Positions 44,764 through 56,397 of a stretch of DNA of 64,000 nucleotides are shown piece by piece. The stretch lies in assembly GCF_025698545.1 (NCBI RefSeq), contig NC_068576.1, positions 55,960,094 through 56,024,093 of the forward strand, given 5' to 3'. The position numbers and the translations under genes are program-made. The notes under the pieces are model-generated. The model was not told the DNA's origin and searched no databases. It saw only the letters and a list, made by a program, of their open reading frames with translations. Each line of letters opens with the position of its first letter. Position 1 is the stretch's first letter. This DNA comes from Gossypium raimondii. Taxonomy: Eukaryota > Streptophyta > Magnoliopsida > Malvales > Malvaceae.

Positions 44764-47700
44764 ATGGAAGCCTCCGCAGATCCCTCATCGGAAATCTCTA
44801 TCGACGATGCCGATTCTTCCACCGTTTCACCGATCTCCGATCATGATCTCTTCGCGCAACTCGAATCTCTCCGTCACGATTATCATGCTCTCCGATCCAA
44901 ATCTTCATCCATGGAGGAGAGTCTGCGTCTTCTCCAGCAACAGAGAGACGAAGCAATTGCTCAAACCGCTGCTTTAACGGAGAAAGTTCACGAGTCGTCA
45001 GTCGAGCGAGACTTTCTTCGCCGTCAAGTGGAGGAATTCGAAGTTATTTTAAGAGAAAACGAAGAAGGTTTTGCGAAAAAGATCGATGAGGAGTCTAAAG
45101 CAAAGGTTGAACTCGAGGAAAAGCTTGAATTTTACAGAGGGAAAGTCGAAGAGTTGGAATCGGAAACTAAAGTCAGAAATGAGTTGTTCGAGAAAAGCTT
45201 GGATTCGATCTGTTCAGTGAAGGAAAGTTTGGTTGAAATCATCGAAATTTTGAATGATGAAAAGGAAGTGACGGAGAACGTTGATGGTAAGAGCGAGAAA
45301 ATGGAATTAGAAGACGAAGAATTGTGGAATTTTGCGAGAGAAGTTGGCACGGTTTTGAAACTTGCGAGAGAAGCTAACTCGAAAGCGTATGAGTTCAAGG
45401 AAGCAAGAAAGAAGGAGAAGAGGGAACTGGAGGGCAGTGTTGTGAGTTTAACGGAGGAGAATCGCGATATCAATAGTTTGTTGAGGATAGCTTTGGTGGA
45501 GAAAGAGGCAGTGGAGAAGAATTTGAATAAGCTAAAGGGGAACACTGAGCAAAAGAGAGTGGCACTGTTACATATTGCAGAGCGGGGGTTGCAAAGAGTC
45601 GGGTTCGGGTTTATGATGGGAAGTGGAAGCAATGAGCAAGCGACGGAGAGTTCAGGGGCCTTTACTACTAGTATAGGTAGTAAATCGGATGGCAGCGAAT
45701 GTGAAGAGGAGGTTGTTAGCCTGGTACGTTTAGGTTTATTCTATCTTTAGTTTTGAACCAGATCATGTTTGATTCTTGTTTGCATTGACTCATTAGCTTC
45801 ATACGGATGCTTCAATTATGCCATTCAATTGAGTACCTAGAATGCATATTGGTTAACTTAAGACCCTGAACTAGTTCCTTCTGTTGCTTGAATGCTTAAT
45901 TTTCATGTTTGTCCAGACTTAAATGATGATGGCACACATTATTTACGGTAGAGCTTCATAATGCGGCTGAGAAGTTTATGCATGCGTACTATACATAGAT
46001 AAATTTGCAACAAGAACAGTGTCTTACATCCTAACTCATCTTTAACAGGCCTCTACGGTGGAGAAGATAATGAAGAATTTAAGACTTGAAATTTCTCAAT
46101 TACGAAGATCTTTGGAGGAATCTAGGTATTTCATTAACGTATTGCTTGTTGCTATTGCCTTTATTTTTTAAAGCTTTTGTGCATAACATATTTTCAGATA
46201 TGAGTATGGAGATATGATCCTTTGAATAGGGGAGAAAACTTAAATTGAGCATGCGTATTTAGGATGCATACTCGTACCAGCACTCACCCTAAATCGGGGT
46301 AACATAGAAATTGCACTTCCCCATGTATTTGGATTTGATTACAATAGAGGCATGTTTTGATCGCAGTTTATAACTTTAAAGGATATAGTGTAGATAGAAG
46401 CTTGATCAATGTGCCTCTTGTGGAAAATGCAAGGATTATGAACCTATGCTCTTCTGTTCTACTGCTCAAAGGTTTGGAGTTATTGATTATTGTTGCTATG
46501 CCAGGTCTGACACCGAGCGACTACAGAGTCTTACAGAGAAACAAGCTCAAAAGCTTGAAGAAAACACACTGTACATTAAAGAATTGGAAAACAGAGAGAT
46601 GGTTTTAGCTCAAAATGTTAGCATCTGTCTTTTTTCGGCATCTCTTGGAAGTGTTCTGTTCTTTTTATTCCTAACCTCTTTTTTTTTTCTTCCTCTGTTC
46701 TTAATTCCTTTACTATTATTATTTTTATTGAAATTTTCAACTGTATAAGGTCGATGAACTCTTGATGGAAATAAAAGAAACTGAAGCAGAAGTTGCTAGA
46801 TGGAGAGAAGCTTGTGAATTGGAAGTAGAAGCTGGAAAAAAAGAGGTTGAAGAACGTGAGAAACTGGTACGTACTTTATTCTGTCATCAGTATGAACCAT
46901 TCTCGAGCTTGTTTGCTCTGTGAATGAATGATAATCTTTTACGTAGCCTGGAATTGGATGGGTCGGGTACGGCATGTGTCAAGCATAGATATAGAGGATC
47001 AAATCCTCATGCGAGGTGCTTCGAGAAAAAACAAAGAATTGGAGTAGCATAGATAAACTCTTAAAATAACATTGGATTTAATTAGAGTTGATTGATGTAA
47101 TAAAATCTTGGTAAAAACACCTCTCTCTCAATTTTTATGTTGAATAAATTGATCCCTCTCAAAATATTTGGATCAATTTAATATTTGTTAATTTCGAAAA
47201 TGAGCAACTAAAAACAATATGATTGTGTTAATGTTTTCCATCAATTGTACATAATTTGATTGGTATAATAATAAATTTAGCTCTTGAAGTTTATATATTC
47301 TATGTAAATGTTGACAAAATGTGTAAATATCATGGCTAAATTTGTTAAATCAATATTAAATTGACAAAATATGTAAAATTTGAAGGCTAAATTTGTTATT
47401 ATACCAATAAAAAATATGTATTATTGACAAAAAATTTAACATTGTGATTAATTATTCTTTGTTGCTCACTTTCGAAATTACTCTAATATTTTTAGAGGGA
47501 TTAATTTGCTCAATATCGAAATTGAGAGGGACCAGAAATACTTTTTACCCGTTTTAGTCCAATAAAGTCTGAAACCCAAGAGCATTGATGTTTCATTAGG
47601 TTGTTATTTTGAAGCAAGAATTGGACAAAACAAAAACAGCTTTAGAAATATCCAATGGCAAGTTAAAGTTGAAAGAAGAACTCGCAGCTGCAGCTATAGC

Positions 47701-47944
47701 TGCACAGGCAGCCGCAGAGCGATCTGTGCAGCTAGCCGACAGCAGAGCTGTCGGACTACGTGACCGGATTGAGGAGTTAACGAAACAATTAGAAGAAGCA
47801 GAGGGCAAAGAGAGGAGTCGACGTAAGGTGAGGCACATTTGTTGGCCTTGGGAAATCCTGAAAATGAATATTACAAATACTAGAGCTCAGAATGGTAAAC
47901 GCATGCTACCAGAAATGCAGGCCTTTCTTCATCATAACAGGTAA
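44764..47944 (+). CDS. Coiled-coil protein, similar to uncharacterised At3g49055
   Basis: Five exons: 44764-45723, 46049-46125, 46505-46616, 46750-46866, 47600-47944 (1,611 nt, 536 aa), all GT-AG and in frame. The start MEASADPSSE is the first ATG of the frame that stays open through exon 1. From about residue 27 nearly the whole protein is heptad-rich and Glu/Lys/Leu-dominated (SMEESLRLLQQQRDEAIAQ; SRSDTERLQSLTEKQAQKLE). It ends in an alanine-rich helix (ELAAAAIAAQAAAERSVQLA) and a basic/aromatic C-terminus with RRKVRHICWPWEILKMN. A glycine-containing hinge (GFGFMMGSGSNEQ) lies near 283-295. There is no enzyme motif, signal peptide or membrane segment. It may scaffold or bind membranes or cytoskeleton, but function is unknown. 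The final codons coincide with a possible splice donor (AACAG|GTAACT), so the true C-terminus could extend into another exon. Confidence 0.85.
47110..47550. repeat. MITE-like foldback in intron 4 of the coiled-coil gene
   Basis: The left end (GGTAAAAACACCTCTCTCTC) and the reverse complement of the right end (GGTAAAAAGTATTTCTGGTC, then CCTCTCAATTTCGATATTG) are related. Both arms contain AATTTCGAAAxTGAGCAAC. The element fills over half of the 733-bp intron. Confidence 0.7.
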
Positions 47945-48725
47945 CTTATAGATTTGCCAAATAAACCATACTCTTATTTTGTCTTAAAGTTGCTTTTTTT
48001 TCTCATGTAAATCATAATTTAATTATAAGTTTTTTTTTTTTCATATTTAATCTTGTTATCCAAGGGCAACAAATTTACTTGAAAAAACAAACAAAACTTA
48101 TATTCACAAATGGGGGAGAGCATGAATCGGTTAAAACTGAGTTGGCTAATTGATCCCGTAAGTTGACTTCAATTTAAACAGTATAATGTTTAAATCAATT
48201 TATAGGGTGGTTTTATTTGACTATATGGACCAATTATCGATTATTAAATTTTATAATCAAGTGGATTGATTTAATCGAATTAATATTTATTTTTTAATTA
48301 TTTTAAATATATTTATATTTATATCATTTTAAATAAATTTGTTAATTGAACTAATTGATCTATCTGAACTGCTTAACAATGAAACCAACTAATGTTAATC
48401 AGTTGAATTAGATCAATTAGGTTGAAAAACCCTATCGGATTAACTGCACACCTATATATAAAGGCATCTAAAACTCAAAAAAGAAAGAAAGAAGACAATA
48501 TTTTAAATACAATTTAATGAAAACAAACACCAAACTTCATGCCAGACAGTTTGTGTACAACATTTTCAAGTGAAAAAGCACACCGAAAGAAAAATTAGAA
48601 AATATCAGATATTAAATAAAAAAGGAAAGCAAAATAATACAATTTGGCAACTTCGAGTTGCCTGTTGAAACCGAACATACTTTCTCCTTGGGGATCCGAT
48701 TCTTCAGTAATCCATCCCTGAAAGG
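47945..48725. other. Convergent spacer between coiled-coil and kinesin genes
   Basis: The two genes converge here, so both 3' UTRs must lie in about 780 bp. A degenerate repeat rich in GATTAA/TTAATC phrases lies near 48130-48450. Nothing else is supported. Confidence 0.5.
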
Positions 48726-51700
48726 TTAATTGTAAAGCTCTCCAATTTCCTTTTTCATAATTCCTTTGATCTGAATATGAAATACAAACAACCAATTCAA
48801 GCAAAACACAATTTTAGCACAAAACAAACACCCAAGGTATATATGTGGAAATAGAATTAAAAAATTACCTGCTTTGCCGAGAGTCCAATCTCCTTCAAAT
48901 CATCAAGCTGTAAATACAATTTTAGTTATTAGTTGCTAAGTTCTTCATTCAGAAGGTAAAAAGACAAACCATAAACCAGCCAAACAACTGAACTAAAATT
49001 CTTGCTTACATCCTTAAAAGGTTCAGGTGATTCTTCACGTAGTTCAAGAATGTATGTAGCTCTCTTCTCTCCAATTCCCTGAATGAAAAAAAAAATCGTA
49101 TATTTAGTTTGCTTAGGTCAAAAGCAGATAAAAAACTAGTATTGATAGTTACAATCTCACCTTTAATCTTTTCAAGTCTTCTCTGTTGATAAAGCAGAAA
49201 AGAAAAAAAAATTAACATTAGTTTATTGAATTTCAAACAGTAAATGTGAGATTAGATTTGAGAAACTTGAATTAGATTTTCGAAATATGCTGCCTGTTTA
49301 CTAAGGTATGATTTTTTTTAGGATAAAGTAACATTTAGTCCCTGAATTTGGTAACTTTTCTCAACCTGGTCCCTAAACTTCTTTTATCATATTAGTCCTG
49401 GAACTTAGTAACTTTTCTCAATTTAGTCCCTGAACTTAGATTCAAGGTTTGGTAACGTGGCACTCTGAGGAAAAAAAATTTTGGTGTGTTTTTTTAGATT
49501 TTATATAATATTTTCAAGTGATTATGTGGCACAATTTCAAAGTACCAACTCATCACATCTTAACGAAATCCAAGTTCAATGACAAAATTAGGAAAAGTTG
49601 CCAAGTTCCGAGATTAATGTGGACCAAAGAAAAAAATTAGGGATCAAATTAAGAAAAGTTATCAAGTTAAAGGACTAACTACTGCTTCATACCTTTATGA
49701 AAGGGCAGAATTTAAATTAGAAATGATAAGAGCTTATGAAGTCCTAAAATTACTACTAAAAAACATAAATACTTACTTGCTAGCTGTATTTAAGAATCTG
49801 AGATATTCATCAACAAGAGAATTCTGCAATAGGGAAAAAAAAAATTTAACAGGGAAGAGTCAAATAATTAAATATAGAAAAAGATTCTAATATGGTTTAG
49901 ATCTGAAATCCACCTTCATTCGAGAACTACGAGCACTAAATGCCTTCCAAGAATTGCAACTGGTGTCCACAATTTCCGATTTGTCATTTATTAGTAACCT
50001 TGGCTCTGGAGTCTTTGGCTCCAAAGCTTCTGTTGAAACTTGACCTTCAAATGAAACATCAGTCTTTGGTGGTATTTCTACACATGACGGAGTTGAAGAA
50101 TAAAGCAATTTCAGATTATTAGACAACTCTTGTAATCGTGCACTGATCGGTGGTGATGCTTCCTTGTTGACAAGTAAAAGGTTGTTCTCCTTATCTATGG
50201 TTTGATCTGCTTAAAAAAATGCCACAGATTATTAGCATGTCATCCTTATAGTTTTTAAAATCGGATCGGTAGTAGAACCGAACAGATCATTGGTTCCCGA
50301 TTTAATCGGTTCAATTAATTGATCCGATAAATTATTTAAAAAATTATAAAAAATAGAGAAATCCGATTCAACTGACTTTTTAACCCAACTCAATCAATTC
50401 CGAGTGAATCACTCAAAAACCAATTCAACCTTTTGCCCAAGCCGGTTGTTCGTCCAACCGGTCCAATTCCAACGACATTACTACTGAAATGGATTTTTCA
50501 ATTTGATATGCTATAATCTATATATACCTGCTTCAATAGAAAGTGCCTTTGCATTGCTATCAATATTTGGAGTGGCTTTATCATGATTATCATCCTCATC
50601 AGTCACATTAACCTTGAGAATCAAAAAACAAATTTTAATAGTAACTAATCTCCTTGAGTATCTTTGAATAAGCGTTTAAACACAATTTAAATTTAATCAC
50701 CTTATCTAGTATCTTGGTTTCTTGTGTAGTAGCCTTAACTGCCATGTCACTTTCTTCTGCACTAAAAGCTTGCAAGGGGAAATGCTCCTGAAAAGAATAA
50801 ATAAAACCAATAAGCATGGAAAAAAATATCATTGATATTGTAATCTAGTATCACATGTGTAATGTCATACCAGTTTGTTATTTCAGCGTATTACTCACAA
50901 AAAAAGTCGATTAATGGATTTAATTGTTGCTATTTGTGTCAAGACTAAAATTTTGAAATTCGAAGAATATATGAATTAAGAAATATTCAATTTGAGAACA
51001 TGGAGTAAACCTACAACTTTACGTATACTACATGACTAATAACATAATTTAACTAAACAGATTTAACAATTGGGTCAAAACTAAAATTTCAAAATTCTAA
51101 GAGCACGAGGACTAAAATTGACCAATGACACAATTTAAGCAGAGTACAAGAACTAACGGCACCATTTGACCATTTTAATATCTTCTTTGCAATCAATGAT
51201 TATGTACAAGAAACAAGATTTGAACTCAGTAAGACGTCTGAGTTTTAAAGTCTACAAAAGAGGTTTACCTGTGTATGAGATACTACTACTTCTGAAATAC
51301 TAGAAGAGTCCTTTTCCTGCACAAAATGATGATAACTTTCCCAATCATAAAAAGATTCAGAAACTGATTCACATTCTTAGATGCATATTTCTTTACACAC
51401 CAGACAGAATGAATACAAAAAAATGTTACCTCTTTTTGTATAGCATGTTCAGTAATGGTCGAGACATTTTCTAATGGCAAGCTTTCCTACATTCAGATAT
51501 AGAAGCTTATCATTTAATGAACCTTAATTTCATCATATTCAATGTTTTATTTTCTTAACTTTATAGAATAGCAAAACATTCCATTTTTTCATCCAAATTA
51601 TGTAAAAGAGATTGGAAGAAGCTAGAATCCTTTCTTAGGAAAACTGAATACCTTCTGAGATACCTTCTTAGGTTTGGTTGAATGGCATGCTTCATCAAAA

Positions 51701-53485
51701 AGTTTCCTTCAAATTATGAAAAGAAAAAAATTATGGAACCTTGAAATTACCAATATATAGAAAGAGCAACAACCATGACGAAAATATTATATATCTTGAA
51801 GCAAGTAGGAGAGGTGTCATTAAGTACCTTCCTTTTAGAGCTGAAGCCTTAACATTGGCTTTATTTTCCAGAACTCTCACTCGATTTCCAATCGGTTTTG
51901 ACGTAGTTGCAGAAACTAAACGGCTCTTCCTTGAAGAAGAAACCACCATAGGTCTCACCATGCTTTTAGCTTTCTTTGTTGAATCGGGTATAGTCTTAGA
52001 GCTGCCTTTACAAGAACGAGAAGCTAAATTTGCCATGTACATGGAATCTTGGCAAAAGGATGAATTCTACACTCAAAGAAGTTAAAACAAAATTAATGTG
52101 AATTGCAAACAAAATTTGGGAAAAATAAAAAAAGTTGTAAAATAAATCTGGAACTGAAAATCTCACCAAGCAAGTGATCATCAAAATCTTGCTTGTCCCT
52201 CCCAACGAATCACGCAAAATTCGAGTTAGCTTACTTTCGCGATAAGGTACATATCTTTCATTGGCATTTAAAGCATACACAACATTGTGTAAGGCATATA
52301 TGGACTTATTTATTTTATTATTCTCCAAGAGATTATCACTACCAGTGCTTTTCCTTTTGGCATCCTCATAACCTGGTAAATGCAAAAAAAAAAAAAAAAC
52401 AGCTAGAGGATGAACATGGCTAATTTTTAAGCCACAGCAGAGAAAAATATGACTGTGTAACTAAAAATTGAAACCTGCCAAATCAACAAAGTTCATCTTC
52501 CCAAAAGGAAGAGCATTGGATTCATTGCCCCGAAATACATGAATGATTAAGCCTTTGTGACTTCTATGATGAGGTTCAGCTATTATCTTCTGGGATTGTT
52601 TATGTGAATTTTGATTCGAAAGATATAGTTTCTGAAATTCTTCAATAGATTTCACAGGAACCTACAAAAAGAAGTGAATCAATCAATAAACCGAAAGGTA
52701 AGCTAAACATCACTAGAGAAACTTCCATTTTCAACATAAAATAGCTTATATAACTTGCCTGAGAAAGTCCTTTAAGTTGAATTTTGCCGTGAGCATCATC
52801 CTCCAATATCGAAACTTCATGCCTAGCTGGAGCTAAATGATCATAAGCATGGTCTTTCAAAATCTCATAGCATGATATGGCTATTAACTTGCTACTTTCC
52901 TCTGCTATAGAAAGGATTTCAGCCATAGCTAGTACTGCTAAACCTGGTTTCCCTTCCGAACCCTTCAAAATTTTAAAATTCCATACTTAATTTTCTCCAA
53001 AATTTTGTAGTAAATTATTTAATAGCAATAAAAAGAATATTAACTGACCTGAATTGTAAAAGTCTTTCCGCTGCCTCTTGCTCCATAAGCAACGACGGTG
53101 GCATTATAACCATTAAAAACATCTTCAATAAGTGGCTTTACTTCCTTTGAAAAAATTAAATCATTTCCCTCGCTTCGATCGTAGCAATAATCCAATTCGT
53201 ACGATCCTTTACGACTGCTAAATATTTTCGATCGAAAAACAAAACAACGGTAACTATCATTTCTTGCTTTCAGCTTTCAACGATAAACTTAAAAAAATGT
53301 AAAATAAATCGTTACCTCGTAGATTCATCTCCAAAAGAAACAGAGACAGTTTCGGAATCATCTCCCTTTGGTCTGTGAACTGAAATCCACTTTCCAGAAG
53401 CTTCGTTGACGGATTCCGGTTCCAGATCTGTGAAGCCTTTGATTTTCGCTATCACTCGTGCCTTTCGACCTCGATTTCGTCCCAT
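48726..53485 (-). CDS. KIN10C: Kinesin motor protein, KIN-10C-like, with C-terminal helix-hairpin-helix
   Basis: Seventeen exons, in coding order: 53485-53316, 53214-53049, 52962-52759, 52661-52475, 52372-52167, 52066-51828, 51706-51664, 51486-51430, 51316-51269, 50787-50701, 50612-50528, 50206-49914, 49823-49777, 49182-49161, 49078-49010, 48907-48869, 48770-48726 (2,007 nt, 668 aa). Intron 3 is GC-AG. The motor domain is at the N-terminus with P-loop GARGSGKT (101-108), a degenerate switch I (HHRSHKG near 211) and switch II DLAGYE (240-245). After that come NKSIYALHNVVYAL and YRESKLTRILRDSLGG. The neck/stalk is Ser/Lys-rich then acidic. The C-terminus (about 590-668) has LKGIGEKRATYILELREE and LDDLKEIGLS, a helix-hairpin-helix pair as in the KIN-10 (KID/Nod-like) family, implying DNA/chromatin contact. 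Exon 7 could alternatively end four codons later. Confidence 0.93.
49319..49690. repeat. MITE-like foldback in a kinesin intron
   Basis: It lies inside intron 13 (49183-49776). The left arm (GTAACATTTAGTCCCTGAAT) is related to the reverse complement of the right arm (AGTTAGTCCTTTAACTTGAT). Both arms hold the phrase ACTTTTCTCAA or its complement. A related sequence lies near 40450-40760. Confidence 0.65.
50252..50475. repeat. Small inverted repeat in kinesin intron 11
   Basis: AACCGGTT-like phrases (CCGAACAGATCATTGGTT on the left, CCGGTTGTTCGTCCAACCGG on the right) are arranged with partial inverted symmetry inside the intron 50207-50527. Confidence 0.45.
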
Positions 53486-54900
53486 TGTAAAATAACTTTA
53501 TTTTTTGCTCGCTGAAATTTCTTCTGTTTTTCGAATTCGAATTTCGTAGTTGAAATTTCGAGTGATGGAGATTTTGATTTAACTTTATTGAAAATAAAAT
53601 GCAAGGTTTAAAGAGAGGGAATAGCCGTTAGGTTTGAATTGGTTTTCAAATTTGGTTGTTCTGGCGCTGAGGCGCTCTTATCTGGCTCTTCCCTTTTAAG
53701 GCGTTGGCGATTTTATTTCATTTTTATATTTATTAGCCAAAAAATCCTCGGCTTTTCTCGTACGCTTTTCCTTTCTCAAACGATGCGTTTTGTCCTACTT
53801 TACATCAGTCAGGAAAACGTTGCCGTTTACTGGCGGAAAATAGACGACGAAAAAAATGGATAAATCACACCGCATCACGCTATGGTCCATGTCAGCCAGT
53901 CGAGAATAGTTAGTATAATCGTTAGTATATTCTTTTAACTTGGTTAATATGAATATTATTATTTATGTAAATTTGAGTGTATTAAAATATATTATCTTCT
54001 TATTTATGAGTTAAAAAAAAGTTATAAATAATTTTAAGTATTATGTCAAATAAATCATAATGATTATAATAGCTTGTTAAAAAAATGTCAATCAAATTGA
54101 GTAAAATATCAGTTAAACAACTCCTTAAATCGGATTTTAAATAATTTAAATATTTAATTTTGTTGTTATAATTTATAAAATAAATATTTATGTTTTTATT
54201 GTTAATTAGACTTATATTTAAAATATATACTTAAACTATGCAATTTTTCTCATTTATGTACCTAAAGTTTTATTTTGTTACCACTTTAAGTACTAACTAT
54301 TAAATCCTATAAAAGAAAACTTCGAACTAACTAAATTAGGGCACATGGAATTTTAATTAAATAAAAATATTTAAAATTAAGATTCAATAAAAATTAAATT
54401 AAAAATTACAACATGTGGCTAGATTATCGGTCTAAAACGTGATCAAAGCAAAAATTTTTATTTTTAATTAAATTTAACTTTTAATGTTAATTATAAATAT
54501 ATTTATTTAATTAAAAATATATGTGTCCTAATTTGATTGGTTTGGAGTTTTTTTTTAAATTAGAGTTAATGGTTGGTACCTAAAATGATAACGAAATAAA
54601 ACTCTAGGTACCTATTTGACCAAAAACTTTAGGTACCTAAATGGGAAAAGTTAGATAGTTTAAGTACTTATTTATCATATAAGCTTATTAATTATTTGTA
54701 TTTGTTAATTTTTCTTATTTTTATAATTTGTCTAATTATACTTTATTTTTGAATTTTAAATTAGTAATAGTTAAATCAAATTAATCGTTTGATCGATTCA
54801 ACCATCAGTTAAGTTCTAAACTTAAGAAAAAACTTTAACTGAATCATCAAATTATTAGCGTTTTATAAAGCATATCTTTTTATCTTACTACCTGTTAATT
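53486..54900. other. Upstream region of the kinesin gene and spacer
   Basis: It holds the kinesin 5' UTR and promoter (to about 53900) and then AT-rich spacer with one foldback (54201-54694). Confidence 0.5.
54201..54694. repeat. MITE-like foldback (about 490 bp)
   Basis: The left arm contains TACTTAAACTATGCAATTTT and GTACCTAAAGTTTTATTT. The reverse complement of the right arm contains TACTTAAACTATCTAACTTT and GTACCTAAAGTTTTTGGT. The interior is very AT-rich. Confidence 0.75.
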
Positions 54901-54904
54901 TAGG

Positions 54905-55597
54905 TGTTAAAATATCAGTTTGGGTCTAATGTGGAACATATTTAAACTATGTATGTACTTATGTAATGGGTTGCGCATAAGAGCCTCCAACCATGACGAA
55001 CTTGTACGATCCATCGCATTCAAGGGATGTCATTTGGCCCAATCGGACTGGTTCATTGCTTGGAGATTGAAAGCCCATCTTCGAAGCTTGGTAAATATGG
55101 AAAGTGATATTCAAAGATATGCTTGACAAATATGGAAGGTGATCTTCAAATATGTGTGATCCTAGACATTAAATGTAATATTTAGAATATACGATTCTGT
55201 AATCTTAGATATTTGATATCTAGATAGCTTTTAATCTTAGCCATTGATGTATTTCGATCTGTACGGTTGATTTTGGGAGGCTCAGTTATAAATAGAGGCA
55301 TCTCCCCCTCATTGTAATTCATTCAGTTATTAATAGAATTTTGAGAGCATTCACTCAAACTTTTCTCTCAAGTGTTCTTGTTTTTTTGTGGCTTTTGTTC
55401 ATCTTTCAAGTTCGTTCTTACTTCATTCTTCTATTGTTCTTCGTGGGTGCATTAGAGGAAATTCTGTTGAATCCTCAATTGTTGCAAGTTAGGCTGACTT
55501 AATTGTTTTGGAGCGAAGAAACTGCTTAAGGATGCATAGATTGCGTGGAAAAAATCTAAGTCTGTGACATTTATCTATGGTTAGTTAAGGTCTAACA
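54905..55597 (+). mobile_element. Solo LTR (about 693 bp)
   Basis: It starts TGTTAAAATATC and ends GGTCTAACA (TG...CA with TGTTA/TAACA ends). It has a TATA box (TATAAATAG, 55287-55295), a C/T-rich start region, and a downstream T-rich, poly(A)-signal-like zone near 55330-55400. No primer-binding site, polypurine tract or internal domain flanks it, so unequal recombination between two LTRs is likely. I could not identify a 5-bp target-site duplication. Orientation is inferred from the TATA box. Confidence 0.75.
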
Positions 55598-55764
55598 TGT
55601 TAAAAAAACAAATTATCAATAAAATTTAGAAATGTTATTTTTAAAAAACATGTAAAATTAAGCTATTTATGTAGCAAGTACACACGTGTTTATAATTTGA
55701 TTTAAATGTTTTAAATTCTACCTTAGATTTGGATTGCATTTAACATTCAAGCTAATGGTTAAGC

Positions 55765-56161
55765 GGTAAAATTACCATGGAAACCTCTATACTAGGAGTC
55801 GAATTGCAATTTACCCCTCTATTCAAGAAAATGAGTAAAGTAGTCCTTATACATTAGATTAAAGAGCAAATTGGTCATTTCTGTTAAAAATTTAATCCAT
55901 TTGTATCGTTAAAAATTGATGTTGTTGACGAAATAACTAAATAGTTCCATGTGGCATGCCATGTGTACTTTATGCTGATATACAGAGACTAGCTTTTAAC
56001 AGCAAAAGTATATGGAATTTTTAATTGAAGGATTATTTTGTTCTTTAATCTAACAATTTACTCTTTAATCTAACCTACAATGGTTAATTTGTCTTTTTTG
56101 AGTAGAGGGGGTAAAATGTAATCTGACTACTAGTACAAGGGCCTCTACGATACTTTTACTA
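55765..56161. repeat. Family A MITE-like element, copy 4
   Basis: The best-preserved copy: GGTAAAATTACCATGGAAAC at the left, and the inverted counterpart (AGTACAAGGGCCTCTACGAT, then ACTTTTACT) at the right. The interior has GAGTAGAGGGGGTAAAATG and TTTACTCTTTAATCTAACC. It ends about 240 bp upstream of the ATG at 56398, so it forms part of that gene's upstream region. Confidence 0.82.
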
Positions 56162-56397
56162 ATTAAGTTGAAGAAAAACTTGATAGATATGATAGTAGTA
56201 CTTTAAGGACTCAATTAAAATATTTTAAAATTTAAAGATCAACTTAAAATACTGACTATAGTTTGATGATCTTTGATGCAAGTAACAAAAAAATTATTTG
56301 TATTGTCTTTTCCTTTTCCCAGTAATTTCATTTTCGCCGTCTCTTCTCATTGCGTTTCCACAGTTTTCTTAACCTCCAAACATTAGGTTTTAAGAAA

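Noticed and set aside
44757..44846. An ATG seven bases before the coiled-coil protein start.
   Set aside because: It is in a different frame that ends after about 30 codons; only the frame from 44764 stays open through exon 1.
45132..45632. A 166-codon open frame antisense to exon 1 of the coiled-coil gene.
   Set aside because: It is Ser/Phe-rich low-complexity sequence, as expected for the reverse strand of Glu/Lys-rich coiled-coil codons.
51741..52085. A 114-codon plus-strand frame opposite the kinesin gene.
   Set aside because: It is antisense to kinesin exon 52066-51828 and has no independent support.
56350..56397. A longer N-terminus for the four-cysteine protein.
   Set aside because: It would need a TTG start; the ATG at 56398 has a good context and family-like length.
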